DNA of 64,000 nucleotides from Cadophora sp. MPI-SDFR-AT-0126 (taxonomy: Eukaryota; Ascomycota; Leotiomycetes; Helotiales; Ploettnerulaceae): assembly GCA_020747065.1 (NCBI GenBank), contig JAGMVK010000006.1:2356001-2420000 (forward strand), given 5' to 3'. Of the stretch, positions 1-11,853 are shown piece after piece. How positions within the stretch are numbered: position 1 is the first letter of the stretch; each line of letters starts with the position of its first letter. Below the pieces are notes generated by a model that searched no databases, was not told where the DNA came from, and saw only the letters and a list, made by a program, of their open reading frames with translations. Made by a program: the position numbers and the translations under genes.

Positions 1-1325
1 CTTCGGCAATTGATACAGGCACGATACAGTTTTGGGTCAGTTATACACAGCTCTTTCAAGATGTACGTTATGACTGACTATTCTTCAGACTTTATGGTGC
101 CGCATTCTTGGTCATCCTCAATCTCGCGACCATTTCTGGATTTGTGATTATCTGCTCCGTTATTGGTGGTACGACACTTGCAGCTGTCAATCCTGGGACG
201 ATAAGTGTTGGGGCAAGCATTGGAGTCCTTTCAATCGTTGCACTATTTATCTCTTTCTGTGGCATGAAAGTTCTTCATCAATATGAAAGATATGCATGGA
301 TCCCCGCGCTCATTGCTATCATCATTGCAACTGGATGTGGGGGAAAGACATTGACTCAACAAGCAGTCGTCGCACCAGGTAAGCATATTTATTTCCTTTC
401 CTTGGCGTCATAAGAACCATTACCTTGAACCTTAAGTTTTTGAATTGAAATAGTGCTAATTCGCACATAGCTTCCGCTGGCACCATCGTGTCATATGCGG
501 GTGTCATTGCAGGATATCTTATCCCATGGGGAGCACTTGCATCAGACTTCGCTATCTACATCCGTCCAGATGCACCATCGTAAGCATATGAATTCAAGGT
601 CTGTCTTCGAAATACTAACATGAGATAGCAAACGCATCTTCGCGTATACTTATCTCGGCCTTCTCATCCCCACCGTTCTCCTGATCATACTTGGCGCAGC
701 AATCGGAGGAGCCGTCCCCAACAACCCCGAATGGGCACAAGCATACGAAGACTATTCAGTCGGAGGAGTTCTCGCAGCAATGCTCACCAGCGCCGGCGGC
801 TTCGGCAAGTTCGTTGCAGTCATCATCGCCTTCTCCGTTTTGGGAAACATGGCTGCGTCGCTCTACAGTCTTTCTCTGAACTACCAAATCTTGCACCCTC
901 TCCTCTTGAAAGTCCCAAGACCTCTCTTCGCAGTCTTCACCGTGGCTGTTACAATTCCAGTTTCGATCAAAGCCGCTTCCTCGTTCTTCGCAGCCCTGGA
1001 AAACTTCATTTACTTGATTGCATACTGGTCAGCCGCCTTCACTGCCATCGTCATCACAGAACATGTTATTTTTCGCAAGCAGAACTGCGATACTTACGAT
1101 CACGCAATCTGGAATTCGCGAAAGGACCTCCCAACAGGAATTGCCGCTCTTGGAGCTGCAATTCTGTCATTCGGCCTCGTCATCCCTTGTATGTCTCAAG
1201 TGTGGTATACGGGACCGCTTGCGGAGACTACTGGTGATATTGGCTTTGAGGTCGCGTTGGTGCTTAGTGCTATTTTGTACGTGCCCATGAGAACGTTGGA
1301 GATCAAGATCAGGGGTAGACTTTGA
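1..1325 (+). CDS. Purine-cytosine permease family transporter (NCS1/Fcy2 type), 3' part
   Basis: This is the 3' part of an NCS1 (purine-cytosine permease) transporter gene whose start lies left of the window. Exons are 1-35, 89-378, 471-579 and 629-1325; all junctions are GT-AG and keep frame. The protein shows RYSFG followed by LYGAAF, a GALASDFAIYIRP loop typical of the family, and many hydrophobic segments, and ends at IKIRGRL. Known fungal members import cytosine, purines or vitamin B6/thiamine-type compounds across the plasma membrane by proton symport; the substrate here cannot be read from sequence. For the first intron I chose the GTCAGT donor at 36 (53 nt intron), because a donor at 63 would leave only 26 nt and add residues between the FG and LNLAT motifs. 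It lies tail to tail with the FAD monooxygenase. Confidence 0.9.
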
Positions 1326-1637
1326 AGCGATGACGAGTACTGAGTAGCATATGCGAATAGATCGTGGCGATTTTGAGTACGATGGAGCATTTATAGTAAT
1401 AGTCTGGAATTTGATTTTCGTAGACAGCGCCGTGACGGAAAACTTCCTGTCAGTTGTGAGATCTGGACGATGGGAGGTAAATGGAGGGCAATTCACGGGC
1501 TCGCTTATGAGCTCACCAGTGCCGGGTTTGGGGGAATCCAAACACGACACAAGTCATTCTTCTTGGTCGACGAGATTTTGAGAGAGTGGGCGATTGCATT
1601 TTCCCATACCTGCTACCTATTCCCGCAAGTTTTTGAC
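1326..1637. other. Convergent 3' gap between permease and FAD monooxygenase
   Basis: About 310 bases separate the two stop codons of convergent genes. It probably contains both 3' UTRs. Nothing else was recognised. Confidence 0.5.
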
Positions 1638-2977
1638 TCAAATAGTTTTCGAAATTTCATCAATAGAGATCCCAAATCCAGCCTTCGCCAAAGTATAGCT
1701 CGTAACAACAGCAGCACTACCATAAACCCTCATCTCCTTCTCGTAATCCTGGGTGATCCCATCCTTCCACCCACCCGCCTCAGACAACAGCCTACCAAGC
1801 AGGGCAGAATCTTGAACTGCAGTATTCGCACCGATACCACCTGCTGGTGTCATCGAATGTACCGCATCTCCAATAACAGTCACTCTTGGCTCGTTGTCCC
1901 ATTCCGGCACACCGCTCGGTGTTGAACAGGTGATCTTCCAGAATGCTGCATCTGACGTGTTCATCTGGTCAAAGAGGGGCTTTAGCCGAGGATGCCAGTT
2001 GGATGTTAGGTCTTTGGCGATTTTTGCTGCGGTTTCACCGATGATGGAGTAGTTGTCATTTGGTGCTGTTATGACGCCGGGCTCGCCGCCCAAAGTCCAG
2101 CCGAATTCTAGGTTTGGGTTGTCCCTAGGCAATGCGAGAGTCAGCCAATCGAGAGGACGCATTCAATTAAATAGATGATAGTCCCCTAAGGAAATCGTCT
2201 GAGGAAGTGATGGAACATCATGAGCTCGACTAATACTTACATGTCTACAGAGCGAACATTCGTTATGAGGGAGACTTTGCCTTTGGGATTGGACTCATCG
2301 ACGATTCTGAAAACACCTTCACCAAGACCCTTGAAAGCAATAGTTGGAGCTTGACCATGGATCCCTCTGGCACCCGTATCGTAGACCTTTAACGTACCTT
2401 TCGATACCTGTTTAGCGACTTTTGAGTAGATTCCTTCACCACCAACAAGCAAATCTCCTTCTTCTGACTTCGAGCCATCCGCAAAGATAGCACGGACCCC
2501 AGAAGGAGTCAATTCATAGCCTGTAACGTGATGAGACCATCGTACGGAAGACTCGCAACCAGCCATGAATAGTCTTCGCATATCTCCTCTCGAGATACCG
2601 ACTATTCGACCATCACGTGATGTGAGACCTTCAACAAGCGTCCTGGGCTTACCAGCTCCAGAACCTCCATTGCCATCCTTTGCAGGTTCTGGGGTGATGA
2701 TTTCGCCGCTAGGGCCATCGATGTGTACGAGTCCTCCCCCTCCGGTCTTGCCGCACGTGTCCCAGAACTCTTGCCATTTTTCAGGGCCGAGGACTGACTC
2801 GATGGCGTTCAATCCTTCCGAGGAAAGTCGTAGTCGGTATCCTTGGGCCCGAAATGCAATGGACGCATCTCGTTCGAAAATAACAAAAGGGATCGACGCT
2901 TGTTTGAGCGCCTGGCCGAGTAAGAGGGATGACAGACCAGCACCGGCGATAAGAATGGGCTTTCTTGCCGTAGACAT
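1638..2977 (-). CDS. FAD-dependent monooxygenase (salicylate hydroxylase/PHBH-like)
   Basis: Class A flavoprotein monooxygenase of 407 residues, a normal length for the family. Exons are 2977-2241 and 2124-1638; the intron 2240-2125 joins ...SVDM to DNPNLEFGWT in frame. The N-terminus PILIAGAGLSSLLLGQAL is the Rossmann dinucleotide fold that binds the FAD ADP moiety. GGEGIYSKV corresponds to the DG motif, and GDAVHSMTPAGGIGAN is the second FAD motif (GD box). Enzymes of this fold use NADPH/NADH and O2 to hydroxylate aromatic or other activated rings; salicylate hydroxylase and many secondary-metabolite oxidases belong here. Substrate is unknown. No signal peptide or membrane anchor is seen. 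Its position beside a homogentisate dioxygenase and P450 suggests a ring hydroxylation step in the same pathway, which is inference. Confidence 0.9.
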
Positions 2978-3368
2978 GATGTAAAGTGTTCAGATGATTA
3001 GAGTAAGTGTACACACGCAGTCTTAATTGCTGTATATAAGCACAACTACTAGTTCTAGGATGGATGCGTAATTACAAATGCGGACGAAACTGTCCTCCGA
3101 AGCGTGATGGTATTTGTCCGAAACCAAATTTGTCAGAACTTAGTAAACATACGGTTGTACAAAGTCAACACATCAGAGATCTCTAGCATCGTTTCTGACA
3201 GGATGGTAGTTAATCGTTATTAAGCGATATAGCATGAGAATTTCAAAGTACTATGGTATAATTAACCTACTGCCGTAACCCTGCCCATTCCATTGCAGAC
3301 AAGACTCGCTAACTTCACCCTCAAATCAACCCCCAGTCCTCCACGTCCGGATCGTCTCGGAATCCCGC
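2978..3368. other. Promoter region of FAD monooxygenase and 3' flank of dioxygenase
   Basis: About 390 bases between the start of the minus-strand monooxygenase and the stop of the minus-strand dioxygenase upstream of it. It should hold the monooxygenase promoter. No firm site was recognised. Confidence 0.4.
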
Positions 3369-5629
3369 CTAAGCATCCGTTTTGACGTCGGGAACAATTT
3401 CCCAAGTGGCAGAAACACCAGAGTCCGCAGAGTTTGTGGCAATAGCCGGAGCAGCAGTAGGGCAAGTCTTCTCTAGATTCTCTCGCAGGACTGGTAATGC
3501 TGAATCCGATACCACAGGTTGCGATGTGACCGGTTCGGGTGTTGATGCGACAGGCGCCGAATGCGTTTTCAGGGCAGGAAGACCAGCTGCAGTCAAACTC
3601 TTGTTGATCTCATCGACATGATCAAGGAAGCCTGCCTTGACATCATCCCATTGATCAGGTGGCGATACTGGCCATTTTGTCAGCAGGAATGATAAATGTT
3701 GATGGCTGTACTTACGGTGCACAGCTCCAGAACGCTCAAGAGCATATTCTGTCAGAGAAAATTGAACGCCGATGTGGAACATAAATGCTAGAAGGTCGGA
3801 GGGGGTCAGTCAAAGCGCTCAAGCTCAAAGAGTCGTGAGGTGTTGATGTTCTCGCCTACCGATTGTGTCTTCGCAGACTCTTAGAGGTCCGAGTTCCGCA
3901 TTTGAAGCATCTACAAAAGTTTCGTACGTTTCTATTTGGGAATATTAGGATATCTTGGATGATAGATAGATAGCTGCTAATTGATACTTACCCCCATGCG
4001 GCATGAAACTAGCTTCGTAGCTCAATCCACCTGGCTCAAGAACATGACTACTGCCACCGTACTTTCCATAGAGCAGACCCATGACTTCCGAAGCCATGTT
4101 GCGGTGATAGTACTGACGCCAAGTCAGTTTGTATCTTAATTCACTTTGGAAATAGTAACTCACAGGTGGTCGGAAAGTGTTTGAAGTGACACACCACTTC
4201 GGTGTGAATGCCAAGAATTCCGAGATGTTGATTCCGGGAATCTTCGACTTCGCGAGGAGGATACAGGATATCGTAGGGTCTGCCTGGTCTTTGTCCAGCG
4301 TACCATATGTGACGAACTTTTCTATCGCATATTTGTAAGGAGCATATCTGTCCTCGTGTCAGAAACAATTGGGAGTGAGTGGACAGACTACTCACGTGCC
4401 ATGCCACGCTACAACATCGAAAGGAGTATGATTTTGCGTGCATTTATAAAGAGTGCCACACATCTTATAGGTGACTGAAAAGAAGTGTAAGTTCCTTTTC
4501 ATTGAAGAAGCAGAGTAACACATTACCTTCCCAAGGAGATGAGTCTATATCGAACGACGCGACTGGAATCTCAAAGTCTCTCGGCAAAGCCATGCCATTT
4601 GATCCTAAGGGTCCAAGTTCCGGAAGCTCGTAGTGACTTCCAAATATTTCTTGGATATCTTCATACTTATCAGAAATGTCAAAGTTCAGTGTTATTTTAT
4701 TCAACTCACATCCTCGAACGGGTCCATCTGGAAGCACCACCTTGAATCTGATTCCGCCTTGAATGACCACAAGCTCGCCAGGCCGAACCATCATCCTGTC
4801 TTTCATAAGCAGAGCAAAATTCCGAGGGATCCGTGGAGCCTACCTTCCAAATTCTGTCTGGATATCTAGCCGACCTTGCTGTGGCAATATCAACATGTCG
4901 CCATCATTGTTGCAAAAAGCCCTGTTTGCCATGGAGGCATTCGCCATGTACATGTGGACTGCGATGCCTTCTCTCAAGGTAGGGTCACCCTGGCCACCAA
5001 TAGTTTTGAGTCCATCAACAAAGTCAACTTTCTCTGATGATGAAGGGACTGGGAAAGGATCCCATGCAAATTGTGTCGGCATGAACTGAACCTTTGGGTT
5101 CGAAAGAGAGAAGTTGCCGGTCACCTGATATCAATTAGAGATGTCTAATTTGTAGGTAGACTAGGCTGAGTCCTTGGACTTACATCATGGTTATCTGCCA
5201 TCTTGGTGATACCGTTGATGGCAACTGGGGGGCGAATTCGGTAGAACCACCTAGGATAATTAGCACTTAGGTTTTTTTGAATGCGTCCAGGAAGAGCATA
5301 CGCATGTTGTAACGCAGCCCTCGACGATATGAAAGGAGAGCCATTGAGCTGGAAAAGTCAGCAATGCCAGAGCATATCGCTAGAAGATTGCTTACTTGTT
5401 CTGAGTAGAGATCGTATTTACATTTCTGCGGGGTATTGCGTGCATTCGGAAGTGTGCCAGGCCTGTGATCGAGTCAGCTGACATTTGCAACATTGAAATT
5501 ATATATAACTAACAAAGCCTCTGTAGCAAACCTATTTCCGAAGCCTATCTGATAAACATAAGGGTCCTCGGGAGTCGGAGTTGTCGCGAATGCAGACCTA
5601 GCACTGTTTCCAGATGTTGCGGAAGCCAT
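3369..5629 (-). CDS. hmgA: Homogentisate 1,2-dioxygenase (paralog with C-terminal extension)
   Basis: Thirteen exons: 5629-5514, 5462-5396, 5348-5302, 5250-5184, 5124-4844, 4795-4710, 4658-4527, 4474-4396, 4347-4164, 4112-3992, 3931-3860, 3787-3716, 3667-3369. Every junction is GT-AG and the joined frame is open for 540 residues. Homogentisate dioxygenase opens the ring of homogentisate to maleylacetoacetate with Fe(II) and O2. Family blocks are clear: YQIGFGNRFATEA near the start, MMVRPGELVVI, RGYIQEIFGSHYELPELGP, AWHGTYAPYKYA, FTPKWCVTSNTFRPP. The iron ligands of the human enzyme (His335, Glu341, His371) match His356, Glu362 and His392 with identical spacing. The usual length is about 445, so roughly 90 residues rich in S, T, P and A are extra at the C-terminus. 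The maleylacetoacetate isomerase and fumarylacetoacetase normally co-located in fungi are absent, so this may be a cluster-specific paralog on a related substrate. Confidence 0.93.
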
Positions 5630-6154
5630 CTTGCCTAAGAAGTCTAGTGAATGGAGTATGAGTACTTATGTACACAAGCCTCTGATCTGATATTTTTCGA
5701 GCTGCAGATACAACAGTTCTTGGTTGTGGCGTGAGAGCCAAGTGGTTGAGATCTCGCTGTCATACCCTGCATGAACCATAGCTGCAACTCCGGGCCGCTT
5801 GACAGGAAGTTGAGAGCCGCAATCTAGAACAGGGATACCTATCAAGTTTGGGCACATGGGATTTTGCGTGGCAAGAATGGGAGCATGACTTCTCTTGCCG
5901 CCGGCAACCTCATACTTTGGTAGTGCCACTCATATCAAAGGTGGGACGAGGTTCCGCAACTCAAAAATCCGGCCGGCACATGCACGCTCCAATCATCAAC
6001 ACAGAGATCCGATTACTCTCAATGAGCATCACAAACCATGTCAACGGCGAGCTTTGACTTCAACGTCGTCTAGATGATTGAGTCTTCGATATAACTGCTC
6101 TGCTGAGGTCCTTGGAGCCGCGGCGTCACTTGATCACGTGGACTTCGCACCAAA
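5630..6154. promoter_or_regulatory. Shared divergent promoter, dioxygenase / P450
   Basis: 525 bases separate the start codons of the minus-strand dioxygenase and the plus-strand P450, so both probably share control. Seen in it: an E-box CACGTG at 6135-6140, only 15 bases before the P450 ATG, and GC-rich CGG/CCG pairs (CCGGCCGG at 5969-5976, CCGCGG at 6118-6123) of the kind Zn2Cys6 dimers bind. Binding is inference. Confidence 0.5.
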
Positions 6155-8150
6155 ATGGCACTCTCTGGGCTTGAGACTGTAATTGCTGTACTCGTGGCTT
6201 TTATTCTGTGGAAGATACCTTCTTCAATCCTTCTACTGAAGAAGGCACCATATCCATTGCCACCGGGGCCGAAGGGAGAGCCAATGCTTGGTCATTTGCG
6301 AGTTGTTCCGTCAGACAAACCTGAGAATGCCTACGCGAAATGGAGCAAAGAGTACAGTAAGGATCACATCTTCCATCAATCGGATCTTTGAAACTCATAT
6401 CCTACCAGATTCAGATGTTCTTTATTTCAATATCTTAGGTCAGCCTGTTGTGGTCTTGAACAGCGTCCAAGCTGCAGTCGATCTTCTCGACAAGCGGGGT
6501 TCCAACTATTGCGATAGACCTCGATTTGTATTATTCGAAGTGTACGCCACAATCAATATAAAATATCTTAGAAAATGCTAACACTGTATCACTAGGATGG
6601 GTTGGGGAATGACTCTCACTTTTCTTCGCTGGGGACCACGATTTCAGATGCACCGCAAGCTCATCCAAGGCTCGTTTACGAAGCCGAACTGTGTCCAGTA
6701 TCAAGAGCTCCAAGAAAGTGAGACTCATGTGCTTGTAGACGGGATCATGAAAAATCCGAACGACTGGGAACGTCAAATGCGGAGGTCCGTCAGCCGGCAT
6801 CCGTATGATACTTGCTGACATGTAATCAGATTCGCAACTGCCATCGTGCTAGGAATTGGGTTTGGCGTCTCAATTAATGACGACAATGATCCATACATCC
6901 AAATGGCAGTAGATGCTTCTTATGCTCTTGGTCATGGCGGTGCACCGGCAGGAACTGTCGTGGATTTCTTCCCCTTCAGTAAGCATTGTCTTTCTCCTCG
7001 CCTGTCCACGCTAATGACTACAAGTCAAATACCTACCAAACTGGTTGGCGAGATCTCAGTCTCTGAAATTTGCCCGAGACTGGAAATGGGCCATTCAGCA
7101 AATCCATAATGCGCCCTTTGCAGCTGTGGAAAAGGAAATCGTAAGTCATCTAATCATTCCTGCCAGGGCTTTTTGAGCTAATGATGGTGTTCAGCATGAA
7201 GGAACTGCCCAGCCATCTTTCATCCACACTCTGCTTGAAAGTAATTCTCAAAAGATGTCTAATGGAGAGCCTATCATCTTCGATAATGATGACATCAAAG
7301 GTGCCGCAGGAGCGATCTATGCAGCTGGCCAAGACACTGTGAGTGACCTGCATGTTGCGAATCGCAAGGCTGATCCGCTTTAGACATGGTCAACACTGGT
7401 CGTATTCATCTTAAACATGGTCTTGCGTCCTGAGATTCAGCGGAAAGCTCAAGCGGAGATCGATGCAGTAGTTGGACACGATCGCCTTCCAGATTTTAAC
7501 GATAGGCCATCGCTACCGTACACTGACCGCATCGTGCAAGAAACCCTCAGGTAGATTCAAATCCATGCTTGCTTGTGCAGCAAACTGACTGCGGTAGATG
7601 GGGCCCAGTATCGCCCGTTGGCGTCCCACACAAGTCTCTTGAGGATGATGTCTATAACGGCATGTTCATTCCCAAAGGTTCATTTGTCTACGCCAATGCT
7701 CTGGCTATGACCCACGACGAGGCTATATATGCGGATCCTGAAACCTTTAATCCCGATCGTTTCAAGCCTCAATCGGAAGGTGGCGCTGGTGAACCATTCC
7801 CCATAGGCCAATTTGGTTTTGGAAGAAGGTAACAAATTCGGAGTATGACAGTTTCCTAGCAATAAAGCTGACTTGAACAGGATATGTCCAGGTCGGCATC
7901 TTGCCGAAGCGAGCGTTTGGATCGTGATGGTGACCATGCTTGCCACTATGAATATTACAAAGGCTGTTGATGAGAACGGGAATGAAATAAACCCCGATGT
8001 AAAGCTTACTCCTGGTTTGACAAGGTATGAGTTTCCTCCTGATACTCTCATAGATTGTTGACTAATATTTCCAGTCATCCCACGCAATTCCCTTGCGTTT
8101 TCAGACCTCGGTCTCGACTTGCTGAAGAACTGGTAGAAGATTCTTTGTAA
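6155..8150 (+). CDS. Cytochrome P450 monooxygenase
   Basis: Ten exons: 6155-6356, 6409-6541, 6596-6784, 6830-6978, 7025-7140, 7195-7338, 7384-7550, 7598-7828, 7881-8024, 8075-8150, giving 516 residues, normal for a class II P450. The N-terminus has one hydrophobic anchor followed by the proline hinge PLPPGPKGEP, so the enzyme should sit on the ER membrane. The I-helix reads AAGQDTT (306-312), the K-helix ExxR is ETLR (364-367) followed by WGPVSPVGVPH, the PERF-like block is FNPDRF, and the heme loop FGFGRRICPGRHLAEA places the thiolate ligand at Cys446. P450s of this sort (O-methylsterigmatocystin-oxidase-like in the VPH and K-helix region) hydroxylate small aromatics or polyketides. The divergent dioxygenase and the reductase at 17-19.7 kb fit an aromatic hydroxylation step; the substrate is unknown. 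Confidence 0.93.
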
Positions 8151-8594
8151 ATTAATTGTTTCGGGACGAACTATTCGGTTCTGGAAATGCGTGGAAATGC
8201 GGAAATTCTTTCTATCTAGTAGCAATCAAATCATCTCAACTATTTGTGTAACAGGTGTATGTATACAGTGGAAACCAGAGGTTCTAAGTGGTATCATTGA
8301 AGTTCGCTTGATTCTATGTGTACTATACAAGAAGGGAGATCCCGTAAGGTACACTCCGAAGTGAATTAACTCCTGGTGGGAATAAAGCCCAAAGTCGCAA
8401 AGCATCGCAGGTGCAAGTAAAATGGGTCCTCCCGATATCGGCAAAAGCAAAATGAGAATGAAAAACCCTGTTCCAAAGCGCTCTAACAATCTCCCTCGCC
8501 CAATACTTCACTGTCTAGTAACACGTATGAAAGTCCGTCCTCTAAAGCTTCAGTCGCATGGGTGAAAGTCTCATTTGCTTCTTTGCATCTGAGT
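8151..8594. other. Convergent 3' gap between P450 and RTA1 gene
   Basis: About 440 bases between two stop codons of convergent genes; both 3' UTRs are expected here. No other element was recognised. Confidence 0.5.
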
Positions 8595-9648
8595 CTATAC
8601 CGGAGAATAACTTGCAGGTTTTAGAACGCTCAGTTCCTCATTTGTGGGCTCGCCGTCTTCGTTGCTACTCTCACTGCTCTTCTTGGTCTTATTGCTGATC
8701 GCCGGGAAGTATGCGCCTGGGAATGCGACTGTTAGGAGAATGGAGGCAATTGCAATCATTCTGCAAACACATTCACGTCAGTGCATGATGCCAATATTGG
8801 AGAGTAGATGAACTTACGCTCCATCGAGAATCATGAACCCAACCTCATCTCTCATCAGGTCGTTCTTCCATCCTCCAGCCATCTCTGGAATTCTGCTCGT
8901 CATTAGTACAAAATAACTTGAGCTTTGATGAGCTGACTTACCGATAGATACAACGAGTCAAGATAGCAAGGAAAGCGATGACGAAACAGGTAAGGTAGAA
9001 CTGAAATGCTCTGGCACTCTTGGCTGAGGGAGCCTGTACGACTTTCTTTCTCTCTTCTCTGTGTCGGTACAAGCTGTACGCAAAATCAAGAGCCAGAAGA
9101 CCGCAGACCACCATTGTCACAGCCTGGAACGTGACACCGGCAACCATGATATTGTTGCCCATGTCGAGCATCTTTTTATCGGTGTTGTCGGCAGACGCTT
9201 CGATACCGCCTCCAATACACTGTGTCAAAAATCCGATGGCATCGCACGTAACAAACAGCCAAGTGTAGAACTTTGGCGTCAGGCGTGAGTATTCAGGACC
9301 GTAGTGGAGAACAAGATGCTTCAAGGTGAGGTAGATACCGGCTGCCAGGAGAGAGGGTGAGACGATGAGAAGAAGGATCTGGATGATGAATGGTCCAGTG
9401 TCCCACGGGTTTGAATGCATCAAAACACGACCAACGTATCCGACAGTTTCCCCAAGACAGCCTAGGAAGACGACTATGGGATAGGCACGGAGACGATATT
9501 TGATGCCGAGAACGATCTGAGCGATGGCGCAGATGGCGAAGATTGCAACCATCACGATGTTGGCACCGAGGTTTGGATAGTATCCATAGGTCGTGGCCTC
9601 GACTGGGCACTCCAAGGAGATGCTCTTGCAGTCTGCTGTACTTGACAT
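8595..9648 (-). CDS. RTA1-domain membrane protein
   Basis: Three exons, 9648-8942, 8892-8818 and 8760-8595, encode 315 residues. The protein shows seven hydrophobic helices, beginning NIVMVAIFAICAIAQIVLG, with family hallmarks GETVGYVGRV, TLKHLVLHYG, FVTCDAIGFLTQ and a GGGIEA loop. The last block EVGFMILDGAMIAIA closes the RTA1 domain and is followed by a hydrophilic tail with many S and E residues. RTA1/RTM1 proteins of fungi are plasma-membrane or ER proteins linked to resistance to aminocholesterol or toxic molecules and to phospholipid translocation; biochemical activity is not settled. It is transcribed away from the Upc2-like regulator. A role in export or tolerance of the cluster compound would be inference. 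Confidence 0.9.
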
Positions 9649-10661
9649 GATGGCGAAGATATGTTATGGGAGGGAACGAGTCTTGTCTGGAGTCTGGAGT
9701 CTGGAGTCGAAGGAAGGAGAAATGGAGATGGTTTGGAATAGTGATAAGCTGCAGGAAGACGACTACTGGTGTATTCTTATACCGGCTAGATACAAGGAAA
9801 ACTAGAGTCGCTTTTCGTATTTCGTATCTTGTAGGACCGACACGCAATACAGCAGATTGCAGAAACCTCTGAGCCTCACTAGTGACTCAGCAACCCTGCC
9901 CAGCTAAAGCGTCTAGAGACATGAATACACAATATGCTGCTTGCGCTTGCGAATCACATCCATTGCATTGATCAAACAAGACATTGCGGGAGAATCTCCT
10001 TTCAAGCTCCGTACCAAGTCTTACCTTGATTGGTGGACAAGAAAGTAGAGCAGCGTAGTCGACGCGTATCGGGAAGGGAATGAGCCCATCATCGCGACCC
10101 AAGACATGCTCTCTACAACACAAGCACTTTTTACCAAGCATCATCCAATTGCATTGCGGCGTCCGTATGCATCTGTTGGGACATATCGGTTCGCTGCTTA
10201 CCGACCTCCGATCTTGGCGTTACATGCTTCCCCGATTTCGCTTCCACTTCTATTTACCGCCTGGGAAGAGTAGTCCGTCTCTTCGATTTGTTCCCTGACT
10301 TTGATAGATAATTAAAAACGACATTCTTAACCTTCAAATTCAAGTGCTTCCAAAACCTCGATTTCGTCACGCATCGCACCAGCCCCTTGAAAGGCGCCTT
10401 TGAAGACTGAATCCATTCCTTATCCAATGAGATTGTTTACCACGTACTCGCTTATCGTACACTAAATTATCCCGACAAGCGAGTCTGGGGTCAGTCAGCG
10501 CTACGGTTTTGGCACGACATCCATTTTCAAGCTGGATCATATGTCCGCTCGAACGTGACTTTGGACACTATTCGTTCTTATTAGTCACCCTCTACCAAAC
10601 CCTGTGGGAAGCAGCTTCTTTTGACGTTGCATGTACCTGAATCGCTGTTCTCGCATCCACA
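9649..10661. promoter_or_regulatory. Divergent intergenic region, RTA1 gene / Upc2-like regulator
   Basis: About 1 kb between two divergent start codons, so it must contain both promoters. Short open frames here lack any recognisable motif. I see no RNA gene or repeat. Confidence 0.45.
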
Positions 10662-11853
10662 ATGCCATCACGCCGTGCCCACACGAAATCACGGCTCGGG
10701 TGCCAGGAGTGTAAGAAGCGGAAAGTCAAGGTAATGACGCTCCAATTTCCCTCATCAACTTCTCTAACTTTTAGCTTTTGCAGTGCGATGAAGCTAAACC
10801 CTCCTGCTCATATTGCATACGTGCAAATTGCCCTTGCATCTATCCCCTACCTACCCGCGTCTTGGCAGTCAAACTCCGCCAGAGTCAACCACTGCGTCAC
10901 CTCCAGCTCGGGAAACATCGACAACAATCGAGAACACGACCACGACATTCGATATGCTGGACTTGACGCTCATGAATCACTTCACTGCCGTAACAGCGCT
11001 CTCCCTGTTCCCAGGAGAAGAACAACGACGAGTCTGGCAAACAGACATTCACTATCACGCACGGTCAAATCCAATCCTAATGCATGGAATCCTCTCTGTA
11101 GCAGCTATCCACCTCGCCCTTCTCGAACCTCAAAACTCGACGCAATATCGGCTTCGCTCTCTCCATCACCACGATATCGGGGTTCAACTCTTCAATCAGC
11201 AACTCAGCAATATCACACCTGGGAAATCCCACATCCTCTTCCCTTTTGCCGTCCTGCTTGCTGTATGGGCACACTCATCCCCCATAATCATTAACGAGGA
11301 TTTGCACCTTGAGAATATCTTCAATCTGCTGGAGATGTTGAGAGGCTGCAAGACAATTTTCGTCATGCACTGGGATACGATAAATGGGACACCAATTGGC
11401 TCGCTCAGGGATTTCATGCCTCGACTGAAGTCACGACAAGTGATTCTGTCATACGTCTCATTACGTGCTTTGGAGAATTTGAGACTCAGAACAACGGATC
11501 CTATTTATGAGCATGCCATTGGAAGGTTAGAAAACGTAGCCATGAAGACTGTTGGCGAACCAGACGACGTACGCACTGTGGTCGCGTGGCCATGTGTTAT
11601 CGACGAGGAATTCTTCGTTCGTCTGAGAAACAAGGAGCCAATGTCTCTATTTCTGCTTGCACATTATGCGATGCTGTTGGAGAGATATGAAGTGCAGTGG
11701 TGGTGGATAAACGGGTGGTCGAGGAGGATCTTGAAAGCTGTTGGAGATGAGTTGAGTGATATGGATAAGGCGTCTCTTGGTTGGCATACCTTTCTTTCTC
11801 TTGTTGAGGAGCATCGTCAAGAAATCCTTGAGAGATCCTTACATACAGAATGA
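10662..11853 (+). CDS. Zn2Cys6 transcription factor, Upc2/sterol-uptake-control type, with frame break
   Basis: Exon 1 is 10662-10730 and exon 2 starts at 10784 after a GTAATG...TTGCAG intron. Together they encode a complete zinc cluster: Cys14, 17, 24, 31, 34 and 41 (CQECKKRKVKCDEAKPSC, then SYCIRANCPC). After CIYPLPTR the frame must change: the rest of the protein, from a P/S/T-rich linker through FDMLDLTLMNHFTAVTALSLF to SLHTE at 11853, lies one reading frame away. The C-terminal part matches the Upc2/Ecm22-like fungal regulators (HHY..VT..L, VWQTDIHYHARSNPILMHGILSVAAIHLAL). Either a 74-nt intron 10859-10932 with poor splice sites or a one-base indel joins the two parts. The protein should be a nuclear DNA-binding regulator; location inside the block suggests local control. 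Confidence 0.75.

Noticed and set aside
63..88. 26-base intron in the permease gene
   Set aside because: Too short to be spliced normally; the 36-88 intron fits both frame and family length.
10820..10882. 62-base intron in the Upc2-like regulator that also restores frame
   Set aside because: It would remove the last cysteine of the zinc cluster, so it is an unlikely functional splice.
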